From the NCBI RefSeq assembly GCF_023715585.1, contig NZ_JAMBOK010000002.1, positions 124,001 through 188,000 on the forward strand: DNA of 64,000 bases, read 5' to 3'. The translations under genes were made by a program, and so were the position numbers. The notes beneath the pieces were generated by a model. It made no database searches. It worked only from the letters and a program-made list of their open reading frames with translations, and was not told the origin of the DNA. Below, one piece after another: positions 45,058 through 53,390 of the stretch. Positions within the stretch are counted from its first letter, which is position 1; each line of letters begins with the position of its first letter. The stretch comes from Sporosarcina luteola. Its GTDB lineage: Bacteria; Bacillota; Bacilli; Bacillales_A; Planococcaceae.

Positions 45058-45422
45058 TTAAACTCTAAAAACTCGATTCGATTGCCGAACGGATCGTGTG
45101 TGAAGAAGCGGGCACGCCCTGCAATCGGTGGTTCTTCAGAAATTACGTATCCGGCTGTTTCCAATCGGGATTTCAATTGTTCAAGCGCATGTACGGTGAA
45201 GCCGGGATGCGCTTTTTTGGCTGGTGTGAAATCGGCTTGGACGCCGATATGAACTTCCTGTACGCCGCATTGGAACCAACAGCCGCCCCGCGCTTGCAAG
45301 TTTTCTGGCTTCGGGATTTCCTTCATTCCGAGCAGGTTGCCGTAAAATTCGCGTGCCTGTTCTTCCGAATGAGGAGGTGCCGCAATTTGGATATGGTCGA
45401 TACCGGTTAGAAATTGAGTCAT
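45054..45422 (-). CDS. VOC family protein (glyoxalase/dioxygenase superfamily)
   Basis: 122-aa single-domain protein with two beta-alpha-beta-beta-beta modules. GIDHIQIAAPPHSEEQAREFYGNLLGM carries the first metal-ligand His, and the C-terminal FFTHDPFGNRIEFLEFN holds the Glu ligand. Could be a lactoylglutathione-lyase relative, a resistance protein or a dioxygenase-like enzyme; substrate unknown. The start is set at the ATG 9 bases after GGGGG. Confidence 0.85.
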   Translation of the reverse strand: MTQFLTGIDHIQIAAPPHSEEQAREFYGNLLGMKEIPKPENLQARGGCWFQCGVQEVHIGVQADFTPAKKAHPGFTVHALEQLKSRLETAGYVISEEPPIAGRARFFTHDPFGNRIEFLEFN

Positions 45423-45577
45423 GTTCATTCGCCCCCTTTGTATTGTTATCTTCAGTGTAGATGAGTTGGTCAAGAGAAGCTATGACGGGAAATGGAACAA
45501 TATGTATAAGTGTTGCTTATAGACAATTCTCTTCGCGATAAGTTACGCGAGGAGAATTGTTTTAGCAACCTTTTTTG

Positions 45578-45742
45578 TCGCGCTAAATGCCTTTGGGAAA
45601 CTGAAAGCTTTCGAAGTGAGTAAGTCAATAGTCCTGAAATGACGATATAAATGTGAAAATGACCGATAACTCTCCAAAAGTGACCGATAACGTTGTCCAA
45701 GTGACCGATAACTCCTCGGAATTGATCGATAACCCCCCACTC
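45578..45742 (+). repeat. Leader plus GATAAC-type 21-bp repeat array (array 7)
   Basis: The leader TCGCGCTAAATGCCTTTGGG starts at 45578, and a second leader block AGTCCTGAAATGACGATA at about 45630. Units start at 45639, 45659, 45680, 45701 and 45722; exactly 21 bp apart from 45659. Core GTGACCGATAAC. Occupies the centre of the 428-bp gap between the VOC gene and the ABC operon; an inverted repeat of about 11 bp (ACAATTCTC, GAGAATTGT) lies at 45520-45560. Confidence 0.88.
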
Positions 45743-45790
45743 CACCATAAAAGGACTTTTGCTTCGTTTCAGATAAATTATTCAATTTCC

Positions 45791-45833
45791 TTTACATTCC
45801 AGAATAGATTAGTGTACTATGTAACTAATACAC
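45791..45833 (+). promoter_or_regulatory. Promoter with YtrA/GntR-type operator of the ABC exporter operon
   Basis: TTTACA (45791-45796), 18-bp spacer, TACTAT (45815-45820). A dyad GTGTACTA-N6-TAATACAC spans 45812-45833, covering the -10. The operon encodes a YtrA-like GntR repressor, so autorepression is likely. Confidence 0.7.
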
Positions 45834-45850
45834 CGGTACAGGAGGGGTAG

Positions 45851-46636
45851 ATGGTGAAGCAGTGGAATGGTTTATTGCAAAAGGAATGGGTCCAGTGGAG
45901 AGGGCAGATCATTGTGGTGATCTTCCTGCTACTAGCGGGATTGTTTATATTGCCATACTTTGCAGGGGTGCTTGCAGCAGGGGAAGTGTCCGTATTTGAA
46001 ATGACGATGGTCATAGGTTTCGTAGCAGCGGGTGCATGCATAGTGGTTCCCGTCATTGCGTTCTCGACGATGTTCAACAAGGACATGAAAAGGCCGGATT
46101 TATGGTTTCATTCCACAGCTTCTACGGTGAAGCTTGTCGCGGTGAAAATGGTGATGTCAGCAGGAGTGGGTTTGGCATACTTGCTTGTTACAGCATTTGT
46201 TGTTGCGATCGGTTTTGCAATTACACCTCAACCGGAAGCCATTTTCAATGAATTATTGTTTTATGGAAGTTTTCTGATTGGCGGAATATTTCTCGCCTCT
46301 ATACAGTTCATGGTTTACGGTTTTTTCTTTATCGTCATCGACCAGTTGCTGAAACCTTTTCTTAAAGGGTTTTCCTTTGTCATTACATTACTTTTATTCA
46401 TCATTTCAGTATGGATGTACGGAGAAGTTATAAATTCAGGCTTTTACGCGAGTTTCATGCAGGTTGGCAGCTTCGATTTGATGTCCCTTAAGAACCCGGT
46501 AATCGATCTCCAATATGATTACTTCACCGTCACGGATACAGTTTTGTATACAGGAGAGATCATCTTCGCCGTTCTCTTTACTGTCGGCTTGTTCTATCTG
46601 GCAATCGCCTTGTTTGAGAAGAGGGTGAGGCTATGA
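45851..46636 (+). CDS. Membrane protein of ABC exporter operon (first of two related permeases)
   Basis: 261-aa protein with about six hydrophobic segments and no signal peptide. Starts MVKQWNGLLQKEWVQWR, nearly the same as the next protein, so the two are paralogues. The pattern of an N-terminal amphipathic stretch followed by helices is that of ABC-2 type permeases of the Ytr kind. GGAGGGG precedes the ATG; the operator lies just upstream. Probable partner of the ATPase at 47650. Confidence 0.75.
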   Translation: MVKQWNGLLQKEWVQWRGQIIVVIFLLLAGLFILPYFAGVLAAGEVSVFEMTMVIGFVAAGACIVVPVIAFSTMFNKDMKRPDLWFHSTASTVKLVAVKMVMSAGVGLAYLLVTAFVVAIGFAITPQPEAIFNELLFYGSFLIGGIFLASIQFMVYGFFFIVIDQLLKPFLKGFSFVITLLLFIISVWMYGEVINSGFYASFMQVGSFDLMSLKNPVIDLQYDYFTVTDTVLYTGEIIFAVLFTVGLFYLAIALFEKRVRL

Positions 46637-47286
46637 CGAGTTGGAATGGTTTATTGAGAAAAGAATGGGTGCTTCTGCGTATTACTTTTCTAGTATTAAT
46701 CGCGTTTATGATCTTCATTGCCGCATCCAGTTTTGCTCCCTTGGCGGTGGGGGGCAAATTTGATCTCACAGAGATTACGAATATGTTCTCGTTTTTGCAC
46801 ATGTATTTTGGTGCGTTGCTATTTGTCCATAGTCTTAATACGGACATGAAGCAACCGGATATATGGCTGCATTCGCCAGCTTCGCTAGGGAAGCTTTTGG
46901 GGGCTAAAATGCTGATGGCTTTACTATTGGTTGGGGTATCTAACCTGGTTTGGAGCGGCATAGGAGTTTTCACGTATTTCATTGGAGGATTTGTGGGAGT
47001 TATCCCAGAATGGCCGAATTTGCTGAAAGTGTTATTGACTACAGTCTTTGCGATTTCTGCAAGTTTGCCGATATGGGCTATTTACAAGGTTTTAGCATTG
47101 AGGGTTGGCTGGTTGGCGGCAATTGTCGTACTTGTCATTCTTTTCATAGGGTCGATTCTATGGGGGATTATGGAGATGATTTGGCATGAGTTCGGACCTT
47201 TCGCCGGTTCAACTCTATACATCATCGTTTCAATTGTATTATTCGCAGGCGGAGCCATCCTGCTTGAAAAGAAAGTGAGGTACTGA
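46633..47286 (+). CDS. Membrane protein of ABC exporter operon (second related permease)
   Basis: 217 aa, about six helices, beginning MTSWNGLLRKEWVLLR. Also shares the phrase DMKQPDIWLHSPAS with DMKRPDLWFHSTAS of the first permease. Overlaps the upstream gene by 4 bp and is followed 2 bp later by the GntR gene. Likely forms a heterodimer with its paralogue. Confidence 0.75.
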   Translation: MTSWNGLLRKEWVLLRITFLVLIAFMIFIAASSFAPLAVGGKFDLTEITNMFSFLHMYFGALLFVHSLNTDMKQPDIWLHSPASLGKLLGAKMLMALLLVGVSNLVWSGIGVFTYFIGGFVGVIPEWPNLLKVLLTTVFAISASLPIWAIYKVLALRVGWLAAIVVLVILFIGSILWGIMEMIWHEFGPFAGSTLYIIVSIVLFAGGAILLEKKVRY

Positions 47287-47288
47287 CG

Positions 47289-47657
47289 ATGAGCATTGAT
47301 TTCTTACCGGATAAGCCGATTTACCAGCAGCTCATCGACCGGATTATGGGGGATATTATGCGCGGCACGCTTGCAGCGGGGGAGAAGTTGCCGTCCGTCC
47401 GTGAGTACGCAGTGGAAGTGGGCGTTAATGCAAACACGATGCAGCGCGTATACAAGGAGTTGGAGCAAATGGAGATCACGGAGACGAGAAGGGGGCAGGG
47501 ATCGTTCGTGACAGAAGATCAGGAGAAGATTACAGCGCTTCGCAATGAAATGAAGGAGCAGCTCGTGGCGACATTCCTTCAAAACGTGGCGGCTTTCGGA
47601 TTTACGACGGACGAGATTGTACAGTGTCTGCAGGAACGGGGTGGCGTAGATGATTGA
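47289..47657 (+). CDS. GntR family transcriptional regulator, YtrA subfamily
   Basis: 122-aa repressor. N-terminal winged helix (IYQQLIDRIMGDIMRGTLAAGEKLPSVREYAVEVGVNANTMQRVYKELE) and a short C-terminal helix only, as in the YtrA group. In B. subtilis YtrA represses an ABC operon that responds to cell-wall antibiotics. The operator at 45812-45833 is the probable target. Overlaps the next ATPase gene by 8 bp. Confidence 0.9.
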   Translation: MSIDFLPDKPIYQQLIDRIMGDIMRGTLAAGEKLPSVREYAVEVGVNANTMQRVYKELEQMEITETRRGQGSFVTEDQEKITALRNEMKEQLVATFLQNVAAFGFTTDEIVQCLQERGGVDD

Positions 47658-48369
47658 ATTGATGAACATTGTGAAGAAATATGGCAGTAAAATGGCATTG
47701 CATGATGTGACGGTGTCGATTCCTAAAGGGAAAGTGATAGGTCTTGTCGGCGAGAACGGCAGCGGCAAGTCGACGTTATTGAAGATGATGGCGGGTTTAG
47801 TGACGCCGAATAGCGGAAGCGCGACGTTTGACGGGCACCCGATTACGAGGCGAATTGCATCACAAATTGCCTATATGTCCGACACCGATGATTTCTATAC
47901 GTACTTTACCGTTCAGCAGCTGCTCGATTTCTACGCAACGCAATTCGAGGATTTCGACATGGTCAAAGCGAAGGAGATAGTGCAATTCCTGAATGTGTCG
48001 CTTGCTTCGCGGATTAAAAGCTTGTCAAAAGGGAACCGGGGCCGTGTGAAGATCGCTGTGACGCTTGCACGGGAAGCTGATTACTACTTGCTTGACGAAC
48101 CGTTTTCGGGCCTCGACCCGATGGTGCGGGATGATATCTCAAAGGGGCTCATCCGTTTTACAGACCAAGAGCGCCAGACGGTCATCATGTCGACGCATGA
48201 AATCCGGGAAGTGGAGCCGCTGCTGGATGAAATCATCGTCATGCGGGGCGGGCGGTTGATCGCCCATGAGGCGGTCGACGAAATAAGGGACTTTTACGGA
48301 ATCGACGCGACAAGCTGGATGATGTCATTGTTCAAAGATTCACAAGTAGAAAGGGAGTTGGGAAAATGA
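47650..48369 (+). CDS. ABC transporter ATP-binding protein (YtrB type)
   Basis: 239-aa ATPase with Walker A GENGSGKS, signature SLSKGNRGRVKIAVTLAR (the usual SGG reads SKG, a known variant in this subgroup), Walker B YYLLDEP and MSTHEIREVE. Probably drives the two upstream permeases. Exports or senses an unknown compound. Confidence 0.88.
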   Translation: MIELMNIVKKYGSKMALHDVTVSIPKGKVIGLVGENGSGKSTLLKMMAGLVTPNSGSATFDGHPITRRIASQIAYMSDTDDFYTYFTVQQLLDFYATQFEDFDMVKAKEIVQFLNVSLASRIKSLSKGNRGRVKIAVTLAREADYYLLDEPFSGLDPMVRDDISKGLIRFTDQERQTVIMSTHEIREVEPLLDEIIVMRGGRLIAHEAVDEIRDFYGIDATSWMMSLFKDSQVERELGK

Positions 48370-49283
48370 AGCCGGTAGTGGAGTTGAAGAATTTATCCAA
48401 GACGATTCGAAGCAAGAAAATCATCGATAACTTGAATCTGTCGCTGTATCCGGGGCAGATAACGGGCTTCCTCGGTCCGAATGGGGCGGGGAAAACGACG
48501 ACGATCCGGATGATGGTTGGGCTCATGAAGCAGACGGAGGGCGATATCGTCATCGATGGGGTTTCATTGCGGGACGACTTCGAGGAAGGCCTTTCAAAAG
48601 TTGGCGTTATTGTTGAGAATCCGGAAATGTATAAATTTATGTCAGGTTATAAGAATTTGCTGCATTTTGCCCGCATGCATAAAGGTGTGACGAAGGAGCG
48701 GATCAATGATGTCGTCCGTCAAGTGGGGATGCAAAACCGGATTCACGAGAAAGTGGGGACGTATTCACTGGGAATGCGTCAACGTTTAGGCCTCGCGCAA
48801 GCACTCTTGCACCGGCCGAAGTTCTTGATTTTGGATGAACCGACGAATGGACTTGATCCTGCGGGAATCCGTGAATTCAGGCAGTACCTTCGTAAGATTG
48901 CCGAAACAGAAGGGGTATCCGTCTTCGTTTCCAGCCATATGCTTTCTGAAATTGAGCTCATGTGCGACCGGATTGCCATCATCCAAAACGGCAAGCTTAT
49001 CGATATCAGGGAGATATCCGAGGCGCGGGACTCGTTCTATTATATTGAAGTGACTCCGATGGAACAGGCAGAGCAATTACTTGTGGATGGAGGATTTACG
49101 GTGAAGCCGTTTACGGATGGATTGCTCGTCAATGCGGAGCAGCATCAAATCCCGGACCTGATCGAGTCGTTCATTGCCGAAGGGCTGCAAGTGTTTGCGG
49201 TTCAGCCGCACCGGAAGACATTGGAAGATGAGTTCCTGGAGATGACTGGAGGTGGACAAATTGCTGAAGCTAATGCAAAATGA
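48366..49283 (+). CDS. ABC transporter ATP-binding protein (BcrA type)
   Basis: 305-aa ATPase with an extra C-terminal domain as in bacitracin and lantibiotic exporters: Walker A GPNGAGKT, VENPEMYKFMSGYKNL, signature SLGMRQRLG, LILDEPTNGLDPAG, SSHMLSEIE. Overlaps both neighbours, so it is in the same operon as the YtrA-like regulator, but it pairs best with the following permease. Confidence 0.9.
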   Translation: MKPVVELKNLSKTIRSKKIIDNLNLSLYPGQITGFLGPNGAGKTTTIRMMVGLMKQTEGDIVIDGVSLRDDFEEGLSKVGVIVENPEMYKFMSGYKNLLHFARMHKGVTKERINDVVRQVGMQNRIHEKVGTYSLGMRQRLGLAQALLHRPKFLILDEPTNGLDPAGIREFRQYLRKIAETEGVSVFVSSHMLSEIELMCDRIAIIQNGKLIDIREISEARDSFYYIEVTPMEQAEQLLVDGGFTVKPFTDGLLVNAEQHQIPDLIESFIAEGLQVFAVQPHRKTLEDEFLEMTGGGQIAEANAK

Positions 49284-50028
49284 ATGGATGAAATTATGGC
49301 ATAAAAAAGGGACTTGGATCATGGTCGGTATACTTGTCATTTTGACAGCCGGCATGATGGGCTTGATGAAATGGATTAGCTTGCAGAATATGGGCGGCGA
49401 GATGACAAGGGAAGGGATGATCCAAGATCCATCTTCACTTGGCGGGACTGTCTTATTGCTGACGGTCATTGTTGCAGCAGGCATTGTTGCGTCCGAGTTT
49501 TCACAAGGAACGATTAAGATGCTGCTGACACGTCCGGTGAAACGGTGGAAGGTTCTTGTATCCAAATTCCTGACCGTGAATCTATTTGGCATGTTCCTCA
49601 TGCTGATTGGTTACATCGTCTATCTCCTCTTGGCGATGCTATTATTCAAATCGGGTTCAGGAGAGAGCATCTCAAGTTGGTCTGTTTGGAGCGATAGTCT
49701 ATACATGCTGCTTCTTTCATTCGGTAACGTATTCATCACAGCGACATTCGCGTTCACGATCGGCAGCGTCTTCCGCTCCAGCTCGCTCGCAATCGGCCTG
49801 TCACTGTTCATCTATTTCACCGGCTCAACGATCAGTGCTCTGCTTTCGAAATACGAGATTGGGAAGTACTTGCTGTTCACACATATGGACTTGACCCAAT
49901 TTAAAACGGGCATGATGTTAGTGCCTGACTTGACGATGCCTTTTTCGCTCGCAGTATTGGCAGTTTATATCGTGGTTTTCCTTCTTATCAGCTTTACGAC
50001 ATTCATAAAACGAGATGTTACGGCTTGA
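49261..50028 (+). CDS. ABC-2 type permease of BcrA-like exporter
   Basis: 255-aa permease with about six helices. N-terminal LLKLMQNEWMKLWHKKGTW, ASEFSQGTIKMLLTRPVKRWKVLVSKF is typical of ABC-2 proteins, and the last helix ends FTTFIKRDV. Start chosen at the TTG 7 bases after GGAGGTG; it overlaps the ATPase gene by 23 bp. Last gene of the six-gene operon; a terminator follows. Confidence 0.87.
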   Translation: MLKLMQNEWMKLWHKKGTWIMVGILVILTAGMMGLMKWISLQNMGGEMTREGMIQDPSSLGGTVLLLTVIVAAGIVASEFSQGTIKMLLTRPVKRWKVLVSKFLTVNLFGMFLMLIGYIVYLLLAMLLFKSGSGESISSWSVWSDSLYMLLLSFGNVFITATFAFTIGSVFRSSSLAIGLSLFIYFTGSTISALLSKYEIGKYLLFTHMDLTQFKTGMMLVPDLTMPFSLAVLAVYIVVFLLISFTTFIKRDVTA

Positions 50029-50068
50029 TTGGTAGGTATAATTGAATAGAGAATTAATAATTTGCCCA

Positions 50069-50099
50069 ACATCAACCGCGTCATTGGTTGATGTTTTTC
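50069..50099 (+). terminator. Terminator of the ABC exporter operon
   Basis: ACATCAACC (50069-50077) pairs with GGTTGATGT (50086-50094), then TTTTC. Confidence 0.85.
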
Positions 50100-50117
50100 A
50101 GTTCTTTTGAATTATAA

Positions 50118-50201
50118 AATTTCCTATACGCGGGTGGAAAGATAGAGATACAAGGCATGAGTAATGTCAAAGCTGACTGATATTTTCCCAATTTCCTATA
50201 C
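50118..50201 (+). promoter_or_regulatory. Direct repeats upstream of the protease gene
   Basis: AATTTCCTATAC occurs at 50118-50129 and again at 50190-50201, where it overlaps a TATACT -10 candidate about 60 bp before the protease start. The 72-bp distance could allow two binding sites for one regulator. Inferred only. Confidence 0.35.
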
Positions 50202-50262
50202 TCATAATGTTTGCTACAGTAAAGATAGCAAAACCGAATCTATTAGGAAAAGAGGAGAATGA

Positions 50263-51552
50263 ATGAAGAGACCATTGAAGGTGTTCGCGGTAATGGCACT
50301 TACAGCAAGTATGTTAATGCCAACAGGAGCTGTCTACGCACAAGACGATTTCCGAGATTTCAAAGAGAATCAGATGAAGCAAAGGGGCGAAACGTTCCGA
50401 GTGCTCATCACGGCAAAGACTGAACAAAAGTTGCAAGAGCTTCAACAAAACTACGAGCTCCGCAATGAATTCGACGGCCATTCCTACACGACAGATGTGA
50501 CAGAGAAAGAATTCTCGATGCTGCAAAACATGTCGCACATCACTGTTGAAAAAGTGGATGTCCTCTCTATCCAGATCGACCCGTCCTCTTTGAAGCTGAA
50601 TAATGAGGTGGATGCAGCGGCCGCCAGCCAATCCGTTCCTTGGGGAATCAAGGCAATCTATAATGACAATAACTTAACTGCTACGACGGGCGGCTCAAAT
50701 GTAAGAGTAGCTGTCCTCGATACAGGCGTCAATGTGAACCATGCCGACTTATACTACAACGCTGAACAATGCAAGGATTTCACGCAAAGCGCGTCGCTAG
50801 TGAATAATACATGCACCGATCGAAACGGGCACGGAACCCATGTTGCGGGAACTGCCTTAGGTGAGGGCGGCGATGATCGCAGGGGCGTTTATGGAGTAGC
50901 TCCGAATGCAAAGCTTTGGGCATATAAAGTATTAAACGACTCCGGAAGCGGCTATGCGGATGATATCGCGAATGCAATCCGCCATGCGGCAGATGAGGCA
51001 TACACACAACGGGTGAAGGTCGTCATCAACATGTCCCTTGGTTCGAACGGAGAAAGTTCGTTGATTACGAATGCCGTGAATTACGCGTATGACCGCGGCG
51101 TGCTGATTGTCGCGGCGGCAGGAAATGATGGCTTTTCTCCTGGTTCAATCGATTATCCGGCAGCCTTGCCATCAGCAATTGCAGTCGCGAATCTCGAAAA
51201 TCGATTGGAAAACGGCACATATCGTGTCGCGAACTCCTCTTCCCGCGGTCATTCAAAGACGGCAGGAGATCACCTTATCCAAACGGGGGATGTTGAATTG
51301 TCCGCACCGGGCACATCCATCTTCTCGACTTGGTACAACGGCGGGTATGCAACAATCAGCGGAACATCCATGGCCACGCCGCATGTGGCTGGCTTGGCAG
51401 CGAAAGTCTGGGCGGAAAACCCAAGCTTCACAAACGTCCAACTTCGCGCCAACTTGCAAAATCGTGCGAAATCATATGACATCCTCGGCGGTTACCATGC
51501 CGGACAAGGTGATGACATTGCATCCGGATTTGGATTCGCACGAGTACGTTAA
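50263..51552 (+). CDS. Secreted subtilisin-like serine protease (S8)
   Basis: Extracellular alkaline protease, 429 aa. Signal peptide (about 1-26, ending VYAQ), an I9 prodomain (about 45-105) and the catalytic domain with Asp153 (VLDTG), His190 (GHGTHVAG), oxyanion Asn288 (AAGND) and Ser369 (GTSMATPH). There is no C-terminal extension domain. AGAGGAG precedes the ATG. Own promoter and terminator. The RNPP-type regulator and peptide gene directly downstream make density-dependent control a reasonable inference. Confidence 0.93.
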   Translation: MKRPLKVFAVMALTASMLMPTGAVYAQDDFRDFKENQMKQRGETFRVLITAKTEQKLQELQQNYELRNEFDGHSYTTDVTEKEFSMLQNMSHITVEKVDVLSIQIDPSSLKLNNEVDAAAASQSVPWGIKAIYNDNNLTATTGGSNVRVAVLDTGVNVNHADLYYNAEQCKDFTQSASLVNNTCTDRNGHGTHVAGTALGEGGDDRRGVYGVAPNAKLWAYKVLNDSGSGYADDIANAIRHAADEAYTQRVKVVINMSLGSNGESSLITNAVNYAYDRGVLIVAAAGNDGFSPGSIDYPAALPSAIAVANLENRLENGTYRVANSSSRGHSKTAGDHLIQTGDVELSAPGTSIFSTWYNGGYATISGTSMATPHVAGLAAKVWAENPSFTNVQLRANLQNRAKSYDILGGYHAGQGDDIASGFGFARVR

Positions 51553-51587
51553 CATTGCCTCCTAATGAAAATCCCATACATTAGGCC

Positions 51588-51622
51588 GAAAACAGTCCCA
51601 TACTCCCCTGGGACTGTTTTCT
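51588..51622 (+). terminator. Terminator of the protease gene
   Basis: GAAAACAGTCCCA (51588-51600) pairs with TGGGACTGTTTTC (51609-51621). Symmetric, so it can act in both directions. Confidence 0.87.
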
Positions 51623-51685
51623 CATGCTTTCGTTCATTCAACGTGGTATGTTTCGAATAATAAGAAATTTATGGGGGTGCAACTG

Positions 51686-52921
51686 ATGAATATCGGCTCC
51701 ATACTGAAATACTACCGGATGAAAAACAACATGACACAGGCAGAACTCTGCAAAGGTGTCTGCTCCATTTCCCATTTAAGTAAGATCGAGTCGAATAAAT
51801 ACATTCCAAACGGCGAAACGATCAATGAATTGTTCAAGCGGATGGGAGTTGTTTGGGAACGGGAAGTGCTTACATATGAAAAATGGAAAGAAAAATTGGA
51901 AACCTTCATCATGCACTCGGTCTACTATGATTTAAAATCGATGGATGAGGTATACAAAGAGCTATCTACGCAAATAGACTACCTGCAATCGACGGACTTA
52001 GTGAACCGGTACGAGCTCTACAAATTACGTTACTATTTATTCAAACAGGACATGCCTAGCGCCACACAACAAGTTTTCATCTTGAAACGAATGGAGAAAT
52101 CCTTCACGGATTATGAAAAAGGCGTAGCCAAAGTCATTCACCTGATGTACGAAATTTTTTCGCAAAACTTTACAGAGGCGGAAAATCTCCTTGAACAGAT
52201 AGAAGAAGACCGCGAACGGATTCCATTCATGTTCGAAGGGGAGTTGTTTTATCAAAAAGCATATTTGCTTCATAACCGAGCACAATACGGCAGATCGACC
52301 TACTTTGCAGAAATGGCTGTCGACTACTTCCGGAAGGACTGCAATTACATCCGTTTGCTGCACGCCCAACTACTGCTCGCCATCAATTATACAAACCGAG
52401 ACTTCACCCTGCAGGCGGACGACTTGTTCAAAATAATCCTCCGCAATGCGAAGATGATGGAGATGGATCAGCTGTATCAAGGGGCGCTCTATAATTATTC
52501 GGTATTACAGAACCGCAGGGGCTTCCATGAGTCTGCATACGAAATGCTCCAGGAATTAAAAGCGCTGTTGGAACCGGGAACAGATTACTATCAAGCGGTC
52601 CTCATTCATTTATTGCAAACCGCCGTTGAGAAAAATAAAGAAATCGATCCGTTGCTGGAAGAACTGAAAGTGCTATCGGAGAGGAAGAATGACCCGTATT
52701 TAAAGATACAGTTGAATTACTTTAGACACACGAAACTTTCCCAACAAGAGCTATTTGACTATTGTGAACAAGTAGTATTTCCTTTTATGAAGAAACATGG
52801 TTATATAGGGGAAGCAAGAAGTATCGCTTGGAGATTGGCAACCTATTACCGATCCACTGGCGACTATGGAAAAGCCGCGACGTACAGTTTATATCACTAT
52901 GAAAAAGGGGAGAAGGAATGA
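51686..52921 (+). CDS. RNPP-type quorum-sensing regulator (PlcR/NprR-like, HTH plus TPR)
   Basis: 411 aa. Residues 1-60 form an XRE-type helix-turn-helix (LKYYRMKNNMTQAELCKGVC, SHLSKIESNKYIPNGETI); the rest is a run of TPR-like helices, for example LYQGALYNYSVLQNRRGFHESAYEMLQ. This is the layout of regulators that bind short imported signal peptides. The start is the ATG after GGGGGTG. A 52-codon gene for a secreted peptide overlaps its stop, as papR follows plcR and nprX follows nprR. Target genes are not shown by sequence; the protease upstream is the obvious candidate. Confidence 0.88.
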   Translation: MNIGSILKYYRMKNNMTQAELCKGVCSISHLSKIESNKYIPNGETINELFKRMGVVWEREVLTYEKWKEKLETFIMHSVYYDLKSMDEVYKELSTQIDYLQSTDLVNRYELYKLRYYLFKQDMPSATQQVFILKRMEKSFTDYEKGVAKVIHLMYEIFSQNFTEAENLLEQIEEDRERIPFMFEGELFYQKAYLLHNRAQYGRSTYFAEMAVDYFRKDCNYIRLLHAQLLLAINYTNRDFTLQADDLFKIILRNAKMMEMDQLYQGALYNYSVLQNRRGFHESAYEMLQELKALLEPGTDYYQAVLIHLLQTAVEKNKEIDPLLEELKVLSERKNDPYLKIQLNYFRHTKLSQQELFDYCEQVVFPFMKKHGYIGEARSIAWRLATYYRSTGDYGKAATYSLYHYEKGEKE

Positions 52922-53079
52922 TGAAACGAAAATTATCTATCGTCTTGTTGACGGCATTGCTTGCGGCATTTGCAGGCACAGGAAGCGCATTGGCATTGGA
53001 ACCGGATGACAGTGTACACACAAACACAAAAGGAAAAGACAATCTAACACCACCATCGATTTTACCTCCACAAGTATAA
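52921..53079 (+). CDS. Small secreted signal-peptide precursor (PapR/NprX/Phr-like)
   Basis: 52 codons: Lys/Arg-rich start (MKRKLS), hydrophobic core VLLTALLAAFAG with an ALA-like signal peptidase site near residue 26, then a short polar region ending TPPSILPPQV. The ATG overlaps the regulator stop by one base and has GGGGAG upstream (an adjacent ATG at 52918 is equally possible). Size, signal peptide and position fit the pro-peptide of an RNPP quorum-sensing pair; by analogy the C-terminal 5-8 residues (for example SILPPQV) would be the imported signal. The exact mature form is a guess. Confidence 0.75.
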   Translation: MKRKLSIVLLTALLAAFAGTGSALALEPDDSVHTNTKGKDNLTPPSILPPQV

Positions 53080-53081
53080 GA

Positions 53082-53124
53082 AAAAGGTGTCCCACAGCCG
53101 ATCGAGGCCGCGGGACACCTTTTC
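53082..53124 (+). terminator. Terminator of the regulator-peptide operon
   Basis: AAAAGGTGTCCC (about 53082-53093) pairs with GGGACACCTTTT (about 53112-53123). Confidence 0.87.
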
Positions 53125-53152
53125 AAATCACACGCGCCATGCCGCGATTAAC

Positions 53153-53191
53153 CAAAAAAAAAAGCACTTCAACAATCACTTATGATTGTTG
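53153..53191 (-). terminator. Terminator of the 30-aa membrane peptide gene
   Basis: On the minus strand TCAACAATCA and TGATTGTTGA form a stem that continues into AGCACT/AGTGCT, followed by a run of T (the A-run at 53152-53163 on the plus strand). The stem includes the stop codon. Confidence 0.85.
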
Positions 53192-53268
53192 AATGTGCTG
53201 ACAAGACCAAATGTTGTACCAAGGATGATAAAAGCGAACAGCGTGTACATGATGTATAGGAACCACAT
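53176..53268 (-). CDS. 30-aa single-span membrane peptide
   Basis: MWFLYIMYTLFAFIILGTTF is one continuous membrane helix, followed by GLVSTFNNHK. AAGGAG stands about 10 bases before the ATG, and a strong terminator overlaps the stop, so this is a well-formed tiny gene. Function unknown; small membrane proteins of this type often modulate larger membrane complexes or act as type I toxin-like peptides, but no antisense RNA is evident. Confidence 0.68.
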   Translation of the reverse strand: MWFLYIMYTLFAFIILGTTFGLVSTFNNHK

Positions 53269-53390
53269 GAAGACTTCACTCCTTTTTATCGTTAATCCTA
53301 CATTCCATTGTATCATCACTTCGGAAAGGTGGCAACGGGAGACACAGGGTTGTTGGAATTGTGGTATGGGGCGATTATTGAAGGCGCTAG

